Made by a program: the position numbers and the translations under genes. Below the pieces are notes generated by a model that worked only from the letters and a program-made list of their open reading frames with translations, was not told the origin of the DNA and did no database searches. A stretch of 64,000 nt of DNA. Origin: Lates calcarifer (lineage: Eukaryota; Chordata; Actinopteri; Centropomidae). Shown piece after piece: positions 23,961 to 40,810 of this stretch. Position 1 is the stretch's first letter. Every line of letters starts with the position of its first letter. The stretch is taken from NCBI RefSeq assembly GCF_001640805.2, contig NC_066853.1, positions 20,483,242 through 20,547,241 of the forward strand. The letters run 5' to 3'.

Positions 23961-25263
23961 GTGGCCTCCTATTTACCTGCTCCGCCGTGTGAAGTGATCA
24001 CCTGATCTCATGTACAGACCTGCACCCGCATGTGCCCCAGTTACATTAAGGGCTTGAAAGCAAATGATGCAGTTTTGTGCACCTGTTAACCTGTTAGCGG
24101 CACCTGAAAATTCTTGGATACTCATTTGTTCCTCAGACGTACCTCGATGCGGGCTCACTCTGTCCTCAGTAAGTGTTTTTTTTTATAAAACTTGAAGAAT
24201 AATCTTATTTGGAACTGGTTTGACTTTTGTTTAGGTCAGGGGTGTGACCTGCCGAACAGACTTGTTCGTATCTCCGCTTGTCCTGTTCAGAGTCGGCAGG
24301 TTATCGAATTTCAATCGAGTCATACTTCGATTAAAGCTTTTAAAGGCGTCATAACGTGGGAAGATGTAATAGAAGTTTCCATATGCGTCTCATGATTACT
24401 TCAGTTCATAGACCTCAGGTGTGTTCTTTACTTATCATGACGCCGGTTAATAAGTCAGGGCCCTCAGGACTTCAGTGCTGTTATTTTCTTCCAAGCCTGT
24501 TTGCCTCTAATTATACACTGGAGACTAGGGTGTGTTCAAGTGCTTCCCAGGAGAGAACAGACCAAATCACTTGTGGCAAATGGAGATATTTTGTTCGATC
24601 TTTTTTACCAGATCAACAGGTCTACATTTACTGTAACTAAACATATTAATACTGAAATCATTTTTTACTGAGATCATATTTATTAAAAAAAAAAAAAAAG
24701 ACTCAAGGGCAAGTAAAGGGCAAGTTACTCCTGGTCAACTTGAAGAGACACATTTTTTTTTTCAGAATAAGAAAAACAGTATTTGTCAGGATGAGAATGT
24801 GAAAGCAGCCATGCCATAATTTCATTAAATATGTAAATCTATGCATTATATATTGCCATGTTATTATATTATATCAAAGAAAAGACTTTAATAATTTGGT
24901 CAACAGGTATTCTTACAGGAAAATGTGTTTGTATTAGATCATTTCTTAAAGTGTAGTTTGATAAGTAACAGGAACATTTAGCAGGATAATTGACATTTTA
25001 AATTTAATACTGTACTTATTTTAGCTAATTAATAATTTCTGTCGAGTTTCAAGTCTGTTCAAGGCTTTAAAATGTGTTCATTTAACTGTCCTGTCACCTC
25101 TGTGTTTTTTTCTGTCATTAGGTACAAAGAGTGTGTCACCTGCTGGCAGAGTTTGTGTAACCTGAACACAATAACACAACAGGACCCAGGACCATCTCTC
25201 CTGAAATATGATCCATGTCTAGGAACCACACACCACGCAGCTTAGTTCACTTACCTCGAACCA
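23961..25263 (+). promoter_or_regulatory. b3gnt8: b3gnt8 upstream region with possible untranslated first exon
   Basis: A donor-like CTCAG|TAAGTG or CAGTAAGTG near 24168-24172 and an acceptor CTGTCATTAG at 25121 could define a 5' UTR intron, leaving about 140 bases of leader before the ATG. The rest is AT-rich with a poly(A) run (24685-24700). No coding sequence was recognised. This stretch is also the junction of two conserved gene blocks. Confidence 0.3.
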
Positions 25264-26541
25264 ATGAGACGCATTCACACCTTCAGTGCCATGGTCCTCC
25301 TCGTCACTTTATTTCTGATCTTCTACTCGACCCTACACCTAGAGACGACCTACGGTCGCAGGGCTGGACCAGAGGCCCTCCTGAAGCATCTTAGCCCCCA
25401 GGTCCACGACAGCGATGTGAAGACACAATCCCCCAAGCCTCAAAGCTTCACCAGACCTCACCCTGATGTTCACAATGTGTCTGTTTCCGATGGCTTCAGA
25501 CAGGCCATTCCTCAAAACACAGCGTACTGGAACCGTCTGCTGTACTTGGCCCTTAGGAATCTGGACAAGGGGGAGAACCCTCTCAGACATGACTCCCATT
25601 GGTATCACTGCAGGGAGTCAAATCTAGAGCTCCTGCAAACCAATGTGCACGACTTCACCTCCTACCCTGTCTTATTCCGGGACTTTCTGCAAGGCATGAA
25701 CTGCAGGTCCTCTCCAGTCTTGATCAGTCAACCCAACAAGTGCGTCTCCGGTGAAGGGGAGGGAGCCAACCAGACCTTCCTGCTGTTTGCCATCAAGTCA
25801 ACTCCTGGGAACTTTGAGCGTAGACAGGTGGTGCGGGAGACCTGGGGCCTAGAGAGGGTGTATCAGAGAGAACTGAGAGTGCGCACAGTGTTCCTCCTGG
25901 GTAACTCCGCGCCGGATGACCCTGACCTCGGTCCACTGCTGTCCTTTGAAGCAAAGCACTTTGGGGACGTCTTGCAGTGGGATTTTAGAGAATCCCTTTT
26001 GAACCTGACGCTTAAAATGAACATGTTCCTCCAGTGGACCCTGAAACACTGTCCTGATGTCTCCTTCATTTTTAGCGGGGATGATGATGTATTTGTCAAC
26101 ACACCAGCATTAGTCAGCTACCTGCAGTCTCTGAAGGCCTCTAAAGCATCTCAGTTGTATGTTGGACATGTCATAGGCTCAGCAAATCCCCTCCGAGACC
26201 CCAACAGCAAATACTACATTCCTCTGAGCTTCTACGAAGGCCCATACCCTGCCTATGCTGGTGGAGGCGGTTTTCTTATCTCTGGAGTTTTGCTGCAACC
26301 CTTATATTCAGTTTCACACGTCATTCCTTTCTTCCCCATCGATGATGTCTACACTGGGATGTGTGCCAAGGCTCTGGGAGTTTCTCCTGAGGCACACATG
26401 GGTTTTCAGACCTTTGACGTCAAGGAGCAGGATCGTGAGAATCTGTGTGTTCACAAAGATCTTATTCTGATTCACCAGCGCTCTCCAACACAGACCAAGA
26501 AGCTGTGGAAGGGCATTCACAGCCCCTTACTGACTTGTTGA
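25264..26541 (+). CDS. b3gnt8: UDP-GlcNAc:betaGal beta-1,3-N-acetylglucosaminyltransferase 8
   Basis: This is a Golgi type II membrane glycosyltransferase of family GT31 that adds GlcNAc in beta-1,3 linkage to galactose, extending poly-N-acetyllactosamine chains. The whole protein (425 residues) is in one exon, as is usual for B3GNTs. Residues 8-24 are a hydrophobic signal anchor after a short basic tail. A stem follows, then the galactosyltransferase domain from about residue 175. The conserved motifs are FERRQVVRETWG, the metal-binding DDD at 273-275 (human B3GNT8 has a variant QDDA here), YPAYAGGGGF and the EDVYTG-equivalent IDDVYTGMC. The final cysteine matches the C-terminus of B3GNT8. 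The choice of B3GNT8 over B3GNT3 or B3GNT7 rests on that tail and on the neighbouring bckdha gene, which also flanks B3GNT8 in human. The ATG has C at -3, a modest start context. Confidence 0.87.
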   Translation: MRRIHTFSAMVLLVTLFLIFYSTLHLETTYGRRAGPEALLKHLSPQVHDSDVKTQSPKPQSFTRPHPDVHNVSVSDGFRQAIPQNTAYWNRLLYLALRNLDKGENPLRHDSHWYHCRESNLELLQTNVHDFTSYPVLFRDFLQGMNCRSSPVLISQPNKCVSGEGEGANQTFLLFAIKSTPGNFERRQVVRETWGLERVYQRELRVRTVFLLGNSAPDDPDLGPLLSFEAKHFGDVLQWDFRESLLNLTLKMNMFLQWTLKHCPDVSFIFSGDDDVFVNTPALVSYLQSLKASKASQLYVGHVIGSANPLRDPNSKYYIPLSFYEGPYPAYAGGGGFLISGVLLQPLYSVSHVIPFFPIDDVYTGMCAKALGVSPEAHMGFQTFDVKEQDRENLCVHKDLILIHQRSPTQTKKLWKGIHSPLLTC

Positions 26542-26918
26542 ACTGGACTGGTGAGCAAGATGCAGATATGAAAGGGAGTGAAAGATAACCCACAGCCTTA
26601 TCTGCTTCTATTATTGTACCTTACACAGGATGATGCAGCAGGAAAAAATTCTTCTAAGTGATGTTTTATACCCTCTGTTGTTGACATCTTGTACACACCA
26701 GAAAATCACATGAGAAAATGCAGAGCAGTTTTGTCACAAAATTAGAATAGAGTTTCATTTTTAACAGGTCTTGATGTCATGGGAGGACATTTGCATATTT
26801 TAAATGCTAAAGAAGCATTCAGCATTTATGGTGGGTCATTTGTCAAGATATTCTAATGTCAAGTTGATCGCTGCTTAGATGTGTCATTAACCGAATTTCA
26901 GAATTCCTACAGAGTTTA

Positions 26919-26930
26919 AATAAAAATAAA
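26919..26930 (+). promoter_or_regulatory. b3gnt8: b3gnt8 polyadenylation signals (two in tandem)
   Basis: AATAAA at 26919-26924 and again at 26925-26930, about 380 bases after the stop codon. They face the minus-strand signal of bckdha 39 bases further on. Confidence 0.6.
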
Positions 26931-26968
26931 ACCAAATCCAATCAACCAAGACAACTGAAAGTTCATAG

Positions 26969-26974
26969 TTTATT
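26969..26974 (-). promoter_or_regulatory. bckdha: Candidate bckdha polyadenylation signal (distal)
   Basis: TTTATT on plus reads AATAAA on the bckdha strand, about 625 bases past its stop. A more proximal AATAAA is at 27237-27242. Both are inside the stretch 26975-27598, which shows no other feature. Confidence 0.5.
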
Positions 26975-27598
26975 TTCCACAAAACACCAAACATGTAACA
27001 TGAGCTAGATGGGTGCACAGTTCTGGGATTTAGTGTAGTGTCTGACAGCATTACAGCATACAAACCCATCTAAAATTTGGGTGTGTACACTAAAAACCAT
27101 TAAAACAAGTTCTTTAATATGTTAAAGGTAAATCAGTCACCTCAGTGATACACAAGGAAACCTGCTAAATACCATAGTCACTGCAGAAGACAGTTACAGG
27201 AGAAGGAACATACATAACAGGGGTAAACTTCCACTGTTTATTGTTCAATTTGTTTAGTTGTTTTATATGCAAAATGCATTCATAATGTACCAGCTGTTGT
27301 TTTGGGTTTTTTTTGCTGCACTAAAAGAACCGTGCTGTGTAACAAAAGTGTGATTCAGCATTTATAGAAGAGCTGTACTACTGACAGTAAATCTATCAAC
27401 TTAAGGCACCAAACCCAGAGGTGTGAAGCACAATCTTTTCTCCTCTCCCTTTGTTGTGCAGAAAGAAATGACACGTCATATCAAAACTACATTTTCATGA
27501 ATAGTAAAAGGTGTGCAACAGTATATCCCAGTCTCAATCCTGATCCACGCTCACATTTGTTCACTGAAGCACAACTCATTCCATCCGTATCAATGCAA

Positions 27599-32582
<4,984 letters not shown>

Positions 32583-33680
32583 CTGCACGGTCCACGGTCG
32601 GTTTTATTCAAAAGTTCTGCTCGCCGGCTCCTCAGAAATGTTAAACTCCACAGTAAATACAGAAGAACTGGTCGACAGGAGAAGCTGACAGCAGTCGTTT
32701 TACAGGTATGGGCCCTGCTGTTTCCATCCGACACCTCACTTCTGAAGCCAAACCACCTGCAATCATCATATCCTGTCAAACCAAACTTCAAAATAAAACT
32801 CAACGTGACCCAAAGCACCATGTTTTAAAATAAAGTGCCATCTGATAATTACTTATCGTTATTAATAATCACCGTAGTTCTCTAAATACAATATCCCCCT
32901 GTGTTAGACATTTTGTAATCACATACGATTCATTTATTACATCTGTAATCTCTAGTTTTGAAAAGTGAATTATTAATAAATGCTTAATGTTTTACTGCAA
33001 CATAATTGCTATGCAATGCAGTGCAATGTTTCCCCCCAATTATAAAGATTATTAAGTACAGCTTGTTAAAGCTAAAGCAGGTTAATACAACAGCGCTTCA
33101 ATAAATCTTTCCTTGATGGATTGCTGTTGAACATTACCCAATGAGGTGTTTCTGTTATTTAGCCTACCCTAACAGTTTCAGCTCCAACTGTACATTATAA
33201 TGTTCATAAGGGACGGATTTACTGTAGGGCTGTTGTATTAGACTGTATTCATTTTAGTCAGGTGTAAAAAAAAAAACCCAGACGTCTTAGTGTAAAGCTG
33301 AGGGGGATTTTAGGTGCAGAAGGTATTTACTGTCTTTACAGTCTTTGCTCTTATTTTGAAGACACAGCAGATCACTTCTGGTATAATTAGACTTTACTAA
33401 ATCAACAGAGCATTTGGCACATGAGGCCGTCAAACGCGTTTTCCGTGCACCTGAGAAGCTGTCCCGCTTTGTTTTGTCACTTACAGTAAAAGTTGATACA
33501 GTGACCTTGTCCAACAAAAGCATGAACACCCTGTAGTAATAGTTACTTTTTCCAATACAAAACTCCATTTGGCCTTAATAGCTTAGACTAACAGGTTTTC
33601 TTAATTGTGTGAATTGTGAATTTAGTTTTCACTTTCCTCATAATGATACTGTCTATATATTATTACTGTCAATACCTTAA

Positions 33681-33718
33681 CCTACTACTAGTATTACTAC
33701 TACTACTAATAATAATAA
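33681..33718. repeat. (CTA)n(AAT)n compound microsatellite
   Basis: CTA and ATT/AAT units similar in composition to the array at 31353-31386, about 2.3 kb away. Confidence 0.75.
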
Positions 33719-33938
33719 CTTACAACAATGAATCAAACCCCAGTTAGTTACAACATGCTTTATAGAAAAACAAGAGGTAGATATAATATTCAAAATGACT
33801 CATGACAAATGATTAAAACAATTACAACAAATACCATCAGTTAAGAAAAAGACATAAGATAAAGGTGACTTTTGCCAAAGAGTGCTACTGTGCCTGTCCT
33901 GAATTACCAGTCTTCAAAATGTGCCATCTATAAGAATG

Positions 33939-33961
33939 TTTTTTTTTTTTTTTTTTTTTTT
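33939..33961. repeat. Poly(T) tract
   Basis: 23 consecutive T on plus. It could be the tail of a minus-strand retroposed fragment, but no body was recognised. Confidence 0.8.
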
Positions 33962-35170
33962 GTTAAGACCTTGACTGCTCTGTCAATTTTTATTTACCAG
34001 AAGAGGTTATAATAGGATCACCTAACAACACACCTCAGGAAATAAACTGAGTCCTGTGTTTCTGTTAGTGCTGGATTTTACTGCTTTTAGTCCAGTGAAT
34101 GTAAACCCTTCTCAACTAGATGTTTACTTGGCTTATACCTCACAGAGATGAGATGAGATTTATTGTGCATAAAAACTACTGTATGAAGACAATATGCAAT
34201 GCTTAACTGATATTAAGGTTCAGATAGAGCAAATAATAACAGCAGTGCTGTACTCCACTCTGCAAGTAGAGATCCTCACCAACATAATATGCAAAAGAAA
34301 AAAATATTATTATTATTATAATGATAAAAAATATATGCATTCAACAGTATGGCAATAAAGGATATACTTGAACAGATACATTGTAAGTATCGGGATTTTA
34401 GCATTGCATATATTGGTTGTCATAGTTTTAAAATTATTCTGTCATGAGTAGTTGATGACACTATACATGTATGAGTGCCCTCTTGTGGCCACATCGGGGA
34501 ACTGCAAGAATACATTAGTTAAACCATTGTCAACACAGACATACTTAAACTACCGGTGAATAATTTCAAAATATAGTGACCAACTGACGCAATCCCAAAA
34601 AATATAGCTTTAAGAAGAAGAAATGGCCGATTTGTTTAAGTAGCGAATTTCATAATAGCTCCTCAGCAACCGTTGTTTCGTTGTAAAGGATAAAATCGCG
34701 ACTGGTGACAGCGGGGACCTGCAACATTAGATACATTGATCAAAACAGCGTCACTTAACAGTAACTTAGTGACCAACGTGAAGCAATCACGTTTTCAGAG
34801 ATTATACCTCTTTTCAGTAGAGGAAATACATACATTAATATTTGTTATTATTTTTAGAGCTATCAGTAGCTAGCTAGCAGGTGCAAGTTACTAGCCTACC
34901 GATACTGGTTGTTCGTCTCCTCCACTGTTTCACTTCCGCTATTAACTTTGCTTGATGTGTTCGTTTTTGAAGTGTATAATCTTATTTAAATCATGGATAC
35001 AGAGGGAAAAGTTGGCGAATATGACAACAAAAGATGATTAAGTAACTGCAGAAACAATCACTGACACTTCCAATCAATACTTTCCAAATATACTGACCAA
35101 GTATTTAGAGTATTCAGCTCTACCTCCTCGTTTTTATGTCATCAGTAAGGGCCCGCTAGCGATAAACAGA

Positions 35171-35178
35171 TTACGTCA
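35171..35178. promoter_or_regulatory. exosc5: CRE/ATF-like site in exosc5 promoter
   Basis: TTACGTCA lies about 45 bases upstream of the exosc5 ATG, a position common for CREB/ATF sites in housekeeping promoters. The motif is seen; function is inference. Confidence 0.35.
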
Positions 35179-35207
35179 TCCACCCTCGACAAAACTACTT
35201 TTCCTCC

Positions 35208-35255
35208 ATGGTGGCGGCACGATGGAGGTGTGTGGTTCTTCAAATGTTTCCCTAA
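35208..35255 (+). other. exosc5: Short upstream ORF overlapping the exosc5 start
   Basis: An ATG at 35208 opens a 15-codon frame that ends with TAA at 35253-35255, overlapping the main ATG (35222) in another frame. Its context is weak at -3 (T), while the main start has A at -3 and G at +4, so leaky scanning would be expected. It is relevant only if transcription starts upstream of 35208. Confidence 0.45.
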
Positions 35256-38200
35256 GAGAGTTTGGCTGCGAGCAGAGCTTACTGTCTCGACCGGACGGAT
35301 CAGCGTCTTTCATCCAAGGTGAGGACACATGGAGAGATGTTTCTGTGTCAGCTGTGGAAGGCAGCTCGGTTCGGTCTACTTCACACCGCGGTCCAGTCAT
35401 GTTGGATTATCTGCAGTTTACTGTAGCCTTAACGCTGCTTGAAAAACACTCATAAAACTGTGAACAACCTTGATTTATCTATGAAAAGAACAAAGGGAGA
35501 TTCCACTGCTTTTTTTTCCACATCTAGACCACATCAGAATTTAGAACAGCAATTTAACACTAAGGCTTGTCTGGTCTGGAGTTGATCATCCCAGAAAGAT
35601 GTGTTGGTGCACACCAGATACACTCTGTGGTACATACACTTTCACTTTTTATATTCTCTTCTTATATCACATTATGACTGTGCATTTCCCCATGTTTTAC
35701 ACTGTGTGTGTTAACTATTGCATATAAATATTGTGTCACATCATATTTACAGAATGTTCTTTTTTAGTGAGGAACTTTGTTACTCTGGAGCCTTGCTTCA
35801 TGTGTCAGAATCTTATTAATGTAACTTGAAAAATGTGTGTGTGAGAGAAGGATCTCATTTGTTGATGCTGCAGAGACCAGGCTTTAGGTTCATATCATGG
35901 CATTGTTTGAAGTTAAACTGTTTGTTTTTATAACTAGGTTAACTATCCTCAAAGGTGGTTTTCATGTAGTTCTATATGTAGCCCTGAGTTTTCTCACAAC
36001 AGTATGTAATATTTTGTAACATCTCGTGATGTGTTTGCTCCTGTTTGGTGAGTGTAAACACAGTGAAACTAATATGTCCATGTCCAAACACCCATCAATG
36101 CAGCACATCAATTTAAATCAGCTTTCAAAGATCACTTGTTTTTGTATTTATACACCTAGTTTGTTTCCACAATGACAAATGTATCATTTATTCTACAAAG
36201 TACATATCATCTCTGAAAGCAGAGCAATGATTGAATGTGATAGTTTTGTTATGTATAACGGCTTCTGTCTGTAGTGAACTGGTGTTGTGTTAATGGCCAG
36301 TTTTTTTTTTTCAGTACACTAAAAATTAAAAAGTATCTTTCAGCCTTACACTGTACAGTTTTACACCAGTACAGTGTAAGCATGGCCTCTGTCTCATTCA
36401 GTCTTAAATGATTTAATGCTGTTGTTGCCTTCACCTACAGCTGAGGTGGAAACTTCAGTGATCACAGCCTCTGCGTCCACTTCCTTTTAGACATTGTTAT
36501 TGTTTATATTCCGCTGTTGTTCTGCTGTGCTCTGGGCAAAAACGTCCCCCTCCTAAACCAGTAATATATTTTCTGTCCTCTGAATAATGTCCTCTGTTGT
36601 TCTTATCTGAAGGAGACACAAGTGTGTTGGCTGGAGTTTATGGACCTGCTGAGGTCAAAGTCAGCAAGGAAATCTATGACCGGGCAACACTGGAGGTGTT
36701 GATACAGCCCAAAGTAGGACTGCCAAGTAAGTTTCATTTGTTGAAAGTATCATGCAGTTCCTGAATGTTGCTGCAATGCACAGTGGGCAGCCTGAATCTT
36801 CCTGTATGGGTGATATTTTACACTTAGAACTTGTCATTTGATGCAGTGTTCAAAATATTTAATGTTCAGTTTGCATATCTCACACAGTATAGGGAGTATA
36901 TATTGTAGTTATGATGCAGCACTGATGTGCCTTGAGATGACTTTTGTTGTGATTTGGCGCTATATAAATAAAATTGAATTGAAATTGAATATTAAGAAAT
37001 GTATAATATACATGAAAAATTATTATGACATTTGGAAATAAATGTTTCTAATTTAAGGAGTTTAAGGAGGCTTGTAACCATTTTTACAGCCTTTTTCACT
37101 TCTGCTGTTTAAAAGCTGCTATACCTCAACTCACCACAAGGTGGAATAAGTCAGCCAGTAGGTTTTCTGTCTGACCTATCCCAACATTTCTTTATTTTTC
37201 TAGGTGTGAGGGAGCGATCACAGGAGCAGTGTGTGCGAGAAACCTGCGAGGCATCTCTGCTGCTGTCGCTCCATCCTCGCTCCTCGCTCACTCTCATTCT
37301 TCAGGTGTTGCATGATGATGGCTCAGTATCCTTCATTAAAGCTCTCTGCTGCTGTGAGCTCTTATGCTGTCAACTTGTTTACCACATTGAAATGGTCTCC
37401 TGCTGCTGTCTCTTGGTGAGTCTTCTTCCTTACCAGATCCTCAGCTCTTGTCCTGTGCTCTGAACGCTGCCTGTATGGCTCTGATGGATGCAGGCTTGCC
37501 TATGAGTTGCCTGTTCTGTGGAGTGACCTGTGCCATCGACACAGACGGTCAGATCATCACAGACCCCACTGCAGCTCAGGAAAAGGTAAATCTGAAGCGT
37601 GATGGTTGTGACAAGCATCTCAAAGCATTCACGTAGAAAAATACTAAAGGAAGTGATCAGCGTTCAAACGTATGTACTGGCTGGGCTGAGGGGCATGATA
37701 AGAATTGCATGTTGTATCAGTACATATCTGCAAAATCATCAATGACATTATTCAGGAATTTAAAAAGGACATTTAAAGGACCTGAGTTGTAGAAAAATCC
37801 CATAAAGACTGATCATGAACATACTATAGATCTGAAAAGCCTTAAAACAGATTGAATACACACTAGAATCTGATGCATTACAGTAAATTTTGGACATTAA
37901 AGTCTTCCACAGGCCAGTCTAAACCAAGTCTACTTGTGTAGTGAAATGGTTTTATTCCTGTGCCTCATATCTTGTATGTTGTGCATGTAATTGGCAGTTC
38001 AGCCTTCAAAATCATTCCTACTTTCAGCTGGAAAACTGAGCGGAGGAGTGAATTTCACTCTAATCTTTATGTAACTCTGGAGTTCAGGCCTGTTTTTACA
38101 GAGATGTCAAAAAATACTTTGGGAAGTTTAGAAGTCTAACTTAGATAGAGTCAGAGGCAGATTCAGGAAAAGCTGGGCACACCAATAAATATGACTTTAA

Positions 38201-38784
38201 TTTGTTATAGTTAACAGAATAACTCATAAAATACAGTGTGTGTTATAGATTAATGATATGTTACAGCTTTTCTTCACGTTATTGTGTATGCCCCAGAATG
38301 TTTGCACGTCCTCTCAGTGCAGCCAGCACTCATCAGAATCACTCACTGAATTTGTTCATTTGCTCTCCTCCATTTCCGCTCTCACCAGGAAAGTCGAGCT
38401 CTGATGACCTTTGCTATTGACAGCACAGAACGCAGAGTATTGATGTCATCAACCAAAGGATCATTTACAGTTCATGAGGTCAGTTTTTAGATCTCAGAAA
38501 CACTACAACATTGTCAAATTTATGTTTGTGATCCTGCCTAATACATGATTTCCAGATTTATACAGCTGTATTTTATTATGTTCTTGAATTCCTTCAGGCC
38601 TGATGATGATGATGATGATCAGTTTTGCTGTCTCTACCTGTAAGGATTCTGCAGATCTGTAATGTTTGTTTTTCCTCTTCTACAGCTGCAGCAGTGTATA
38701 GCAGTCAGTCAGAAAGCCTCAGAGAAGATCTTCCAGTTCTACAGGGACTCTGTCAGGCGACGATACTCCAAAACCCTAGAGTAA
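35222..38784 (+). CDS. exosc5: Exosome component 5 (Rrp46), RNA exosome ring subunit
   Basis: EXOSC5 is one of six RNase PH-like subunits forming the hexameric ring of the nuclear and cytoplasmic RNA exosome, where it is structural in animals. Six exons: 35222-35318, 36613-36726, 37204-37325, 37445-37585, 38389-38478, 38686-38784. They join to 663 bases, or 220 residues (human 235; the difference is at the variable N-terminus). The RNase PH fold motifs are clear: [23 protein letters not shown] and [16 protein letters not shown] in the first half, and [22 protein letters not shown] and MSSTKGSFT in the second. The C-terminal RRRYSKT matches human. The third exon ends TCA|GTATCC, a slightly unusual donor, but the next acceptor at 37444 restores the frame. 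The gene is divergent from bckdha and convergent with tmem91, as in human. Confidence 0.95.
36921..36990 (+). repeat. LINE-like 3' tail fragment in exosc5 intron 2
   Basis: CCTTGAGATGACTTTTGTTG followed by TTTGGCGCTATATAAATAAA and a short (ATTGA)n tail. I know this as the 3' end of a widespread fish non-LTR (L2-type) retrotransposon, oriented plus. Only the tail is present. Confidence 0.65.
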
Positions 38785-38854
38785 AGAAGCTGCTGTCTTT
38801 CTAGTCCTTTTTTATTTTATTTTTTTTAACAATACACACAAATACTGATGTTGT

Positions 38855-38860
38855 AATAAA
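38855..38860 (+). promoter_or_regulatory. exosc5: exosc5 polyadenylation signal
   Basis: AATAAA about 70 bases after the exosc5 stop, the first canonical signal and probably the one used, giving a very short 3' UTR. Confidence 0.65.
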
Positions 38861-40561
38861 ATACTTAGCAACCACTTTGGGCTGCCTTTGCCTCAGTTCA
38901 GTTGTAGTCAGCTGTGCTGTGGCTGAGCGAGGGATTTACATGAGGACATTTGAAAGACCAGACCATATCAAACTGTCCGAGTGAGAAATAAAAAAGAGGA
39001 AAGATGAATGTCAAACAAGTGAATTTATTGGGATTCATTGATTTTCCTTCAGCTTAATATTTACATGTAATACAAGGATGTGAACTGGGAAAGAACTGAA
39101 TATCTCTTGTACTAATAAATCTCATTTGCCACAAACTTTGACCTTTATCGACTCGCGTCGTCCAATTGGCTGCGTCCAGTCGTTATCTGTACAAGTGACA
39201 CAAAGTGACACAAATCTGTGCAGACCCTGTTTCATACCAGCGTGATCAGTCAAGGCAATCCACATTAAACGCTCCCATATAAATCACTAATTGTGGTAAC
39301 TCAGCTGTAAATGTCTTTCTTGACGTAAATGTCCAATGGGAACGGAGGATGGTTCAGGATTGTCAGAAATGTACGACGCTGTGTGTGGGCCCCGTATCAC
39401 AGCACACCAACGGTGAAAGCAGACAGGGATTAGACACCGAGATATCACTGACGTGTCTACACATGTCACTTACAGTGATCGGAATCTACTGCGATACAAC
39501 ACTGGGTTTGCAGGAAACTAATGATTTAAGTTGTTTGTGGTTCACCTGCGGATTCTATAAAAACTATACATCTACATAGAAAACATCAACTTTTACCACA
39601 CAGCTTTTATTTTTAAAATATTTATTTAGAGTTCCCTTGTTCCCTTTTCTTGTTAATGGCACAGTTAAGCTCAAACCAATATGGCCAGAGTTGTTCTTTC
39701 TTTAATCAAAGCTGTTCTTGCAGTGATTCAGGACCAAATGAAGGAAATGATCGAAGCTGGGAGTAGGTTTGTACACAGCAAACTACAAACCCGCCATGCA
39801 GGTATCTGTTGTGACCGAAATGGAGATTTTACTTGACTCATGCATCTCATGGCTGAGCTCTACAGGTCTTGTCAGACTTACTTTTTGCAACATTTTTTTG
39901 CCCCTTTGCTCATCTGAACAAAGTGTTAGTCAGTTTGTTTGCCTAAGTTTAAGCAGAGAACTTCATTTTTTTTTTTTTTTTAAAGTTTGTCATATTTCAA
40001 GAAGCAAGTTCCTGAAGGATTTGGGGGAGAAAATAGCTGAATCTATATTTGGGGAGCATGGAGTAGCAGCCTGGTTGCTTCTATTAATGGAACAGCTCAT
40101 AAAAGGATGATCCTCAGAGTTTCTTCCATATTTTTGGCACTTTTCCTCACAGGGCTGTACTCCTCTGCCTATTTAATCATTTCCTAGCAATGTATATGAG
40201 GTGCACTGTATGACGCAGTTTGCTTATTTCTATATCTCCAGCCAGTGTTCACATCACGACCTTGCATTTCATTTTTAAACTCTTAGACTCCCTCTTAATA
40301 TTTACTCTTATATAATGGCACTATATGCATTTTTCATTTAGCTTTTTGTGTATTTCAACATAAAGATACTTATTCAACTTGGCATAAACAAAGCAGAAAT
40401 CAGTCCTTTCTGCAGGTACACAGTGAATGATGCTAAATGTGAAATGAGGACGGGACTGACGTACATGTGCGGGTCCCTCTCTCCCACGCCTCCAGCCAGA
40501 GACGTAGAAAGAAATTCTGGGTTCTCTCAAAGGATATCGCTTCTGTCCCGTCATGTGTTTG

Positions 40562-40584
40562 AAAAAAAAAAAAAAAAAAAAAAA
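40562..40584. repeat. Poly(A) tract
   Basis: 23 consecutive A on plus, between exosc5 and tmem91. Confidence 0.8.
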
Positions 40585-40794
40585 GCTCTAAAAGCTCTGG
40601 GGCCCTACCACCACCCAGCTTTCACCTCACAAGCGACAGCACTGGTTGGCTCAGGCCCTCCAACAAGCGAGGTCCATCAGGATTTAGCCGCTGCCACGTC
40701 CTTGCTGTGACCTTCTCAGAAATCTGCAGACTCCGACGCCGCACGCTGCTTCCCTCCGCTTCCCAGGCAGTTGAGGCCACATATCCCTCCTTCT

Positions 40795-40810
40795 CCCCCC
40801 CCCCCCCCCC
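40795..40810. repeat. Poly(C) tract
   Basis: 16 consecutive C on plus. Length is likely to be error-prone in assembly. Confidence 0.8.

Larger units (their letters stand above)
32590..35170. other. Intergenic region between bckdha and exosc5 (divergent genes)
   Basis: AT-rich, with a poly(T) run at 33939-33961, a compound (CTA)n(ATA)n microsatellite at 33681-33718 and short ATT arrays near 34306-34320. No exon was recognised on either strand. Promoters of the two divergent genes should lie at its two ends. Confidence 0.5.

Noticed and set aside
25849..26102. Minus-strand open frames inside b3gnt8
   Set aside because: Antisense shadows of the conserved glycosyltransferase domain.
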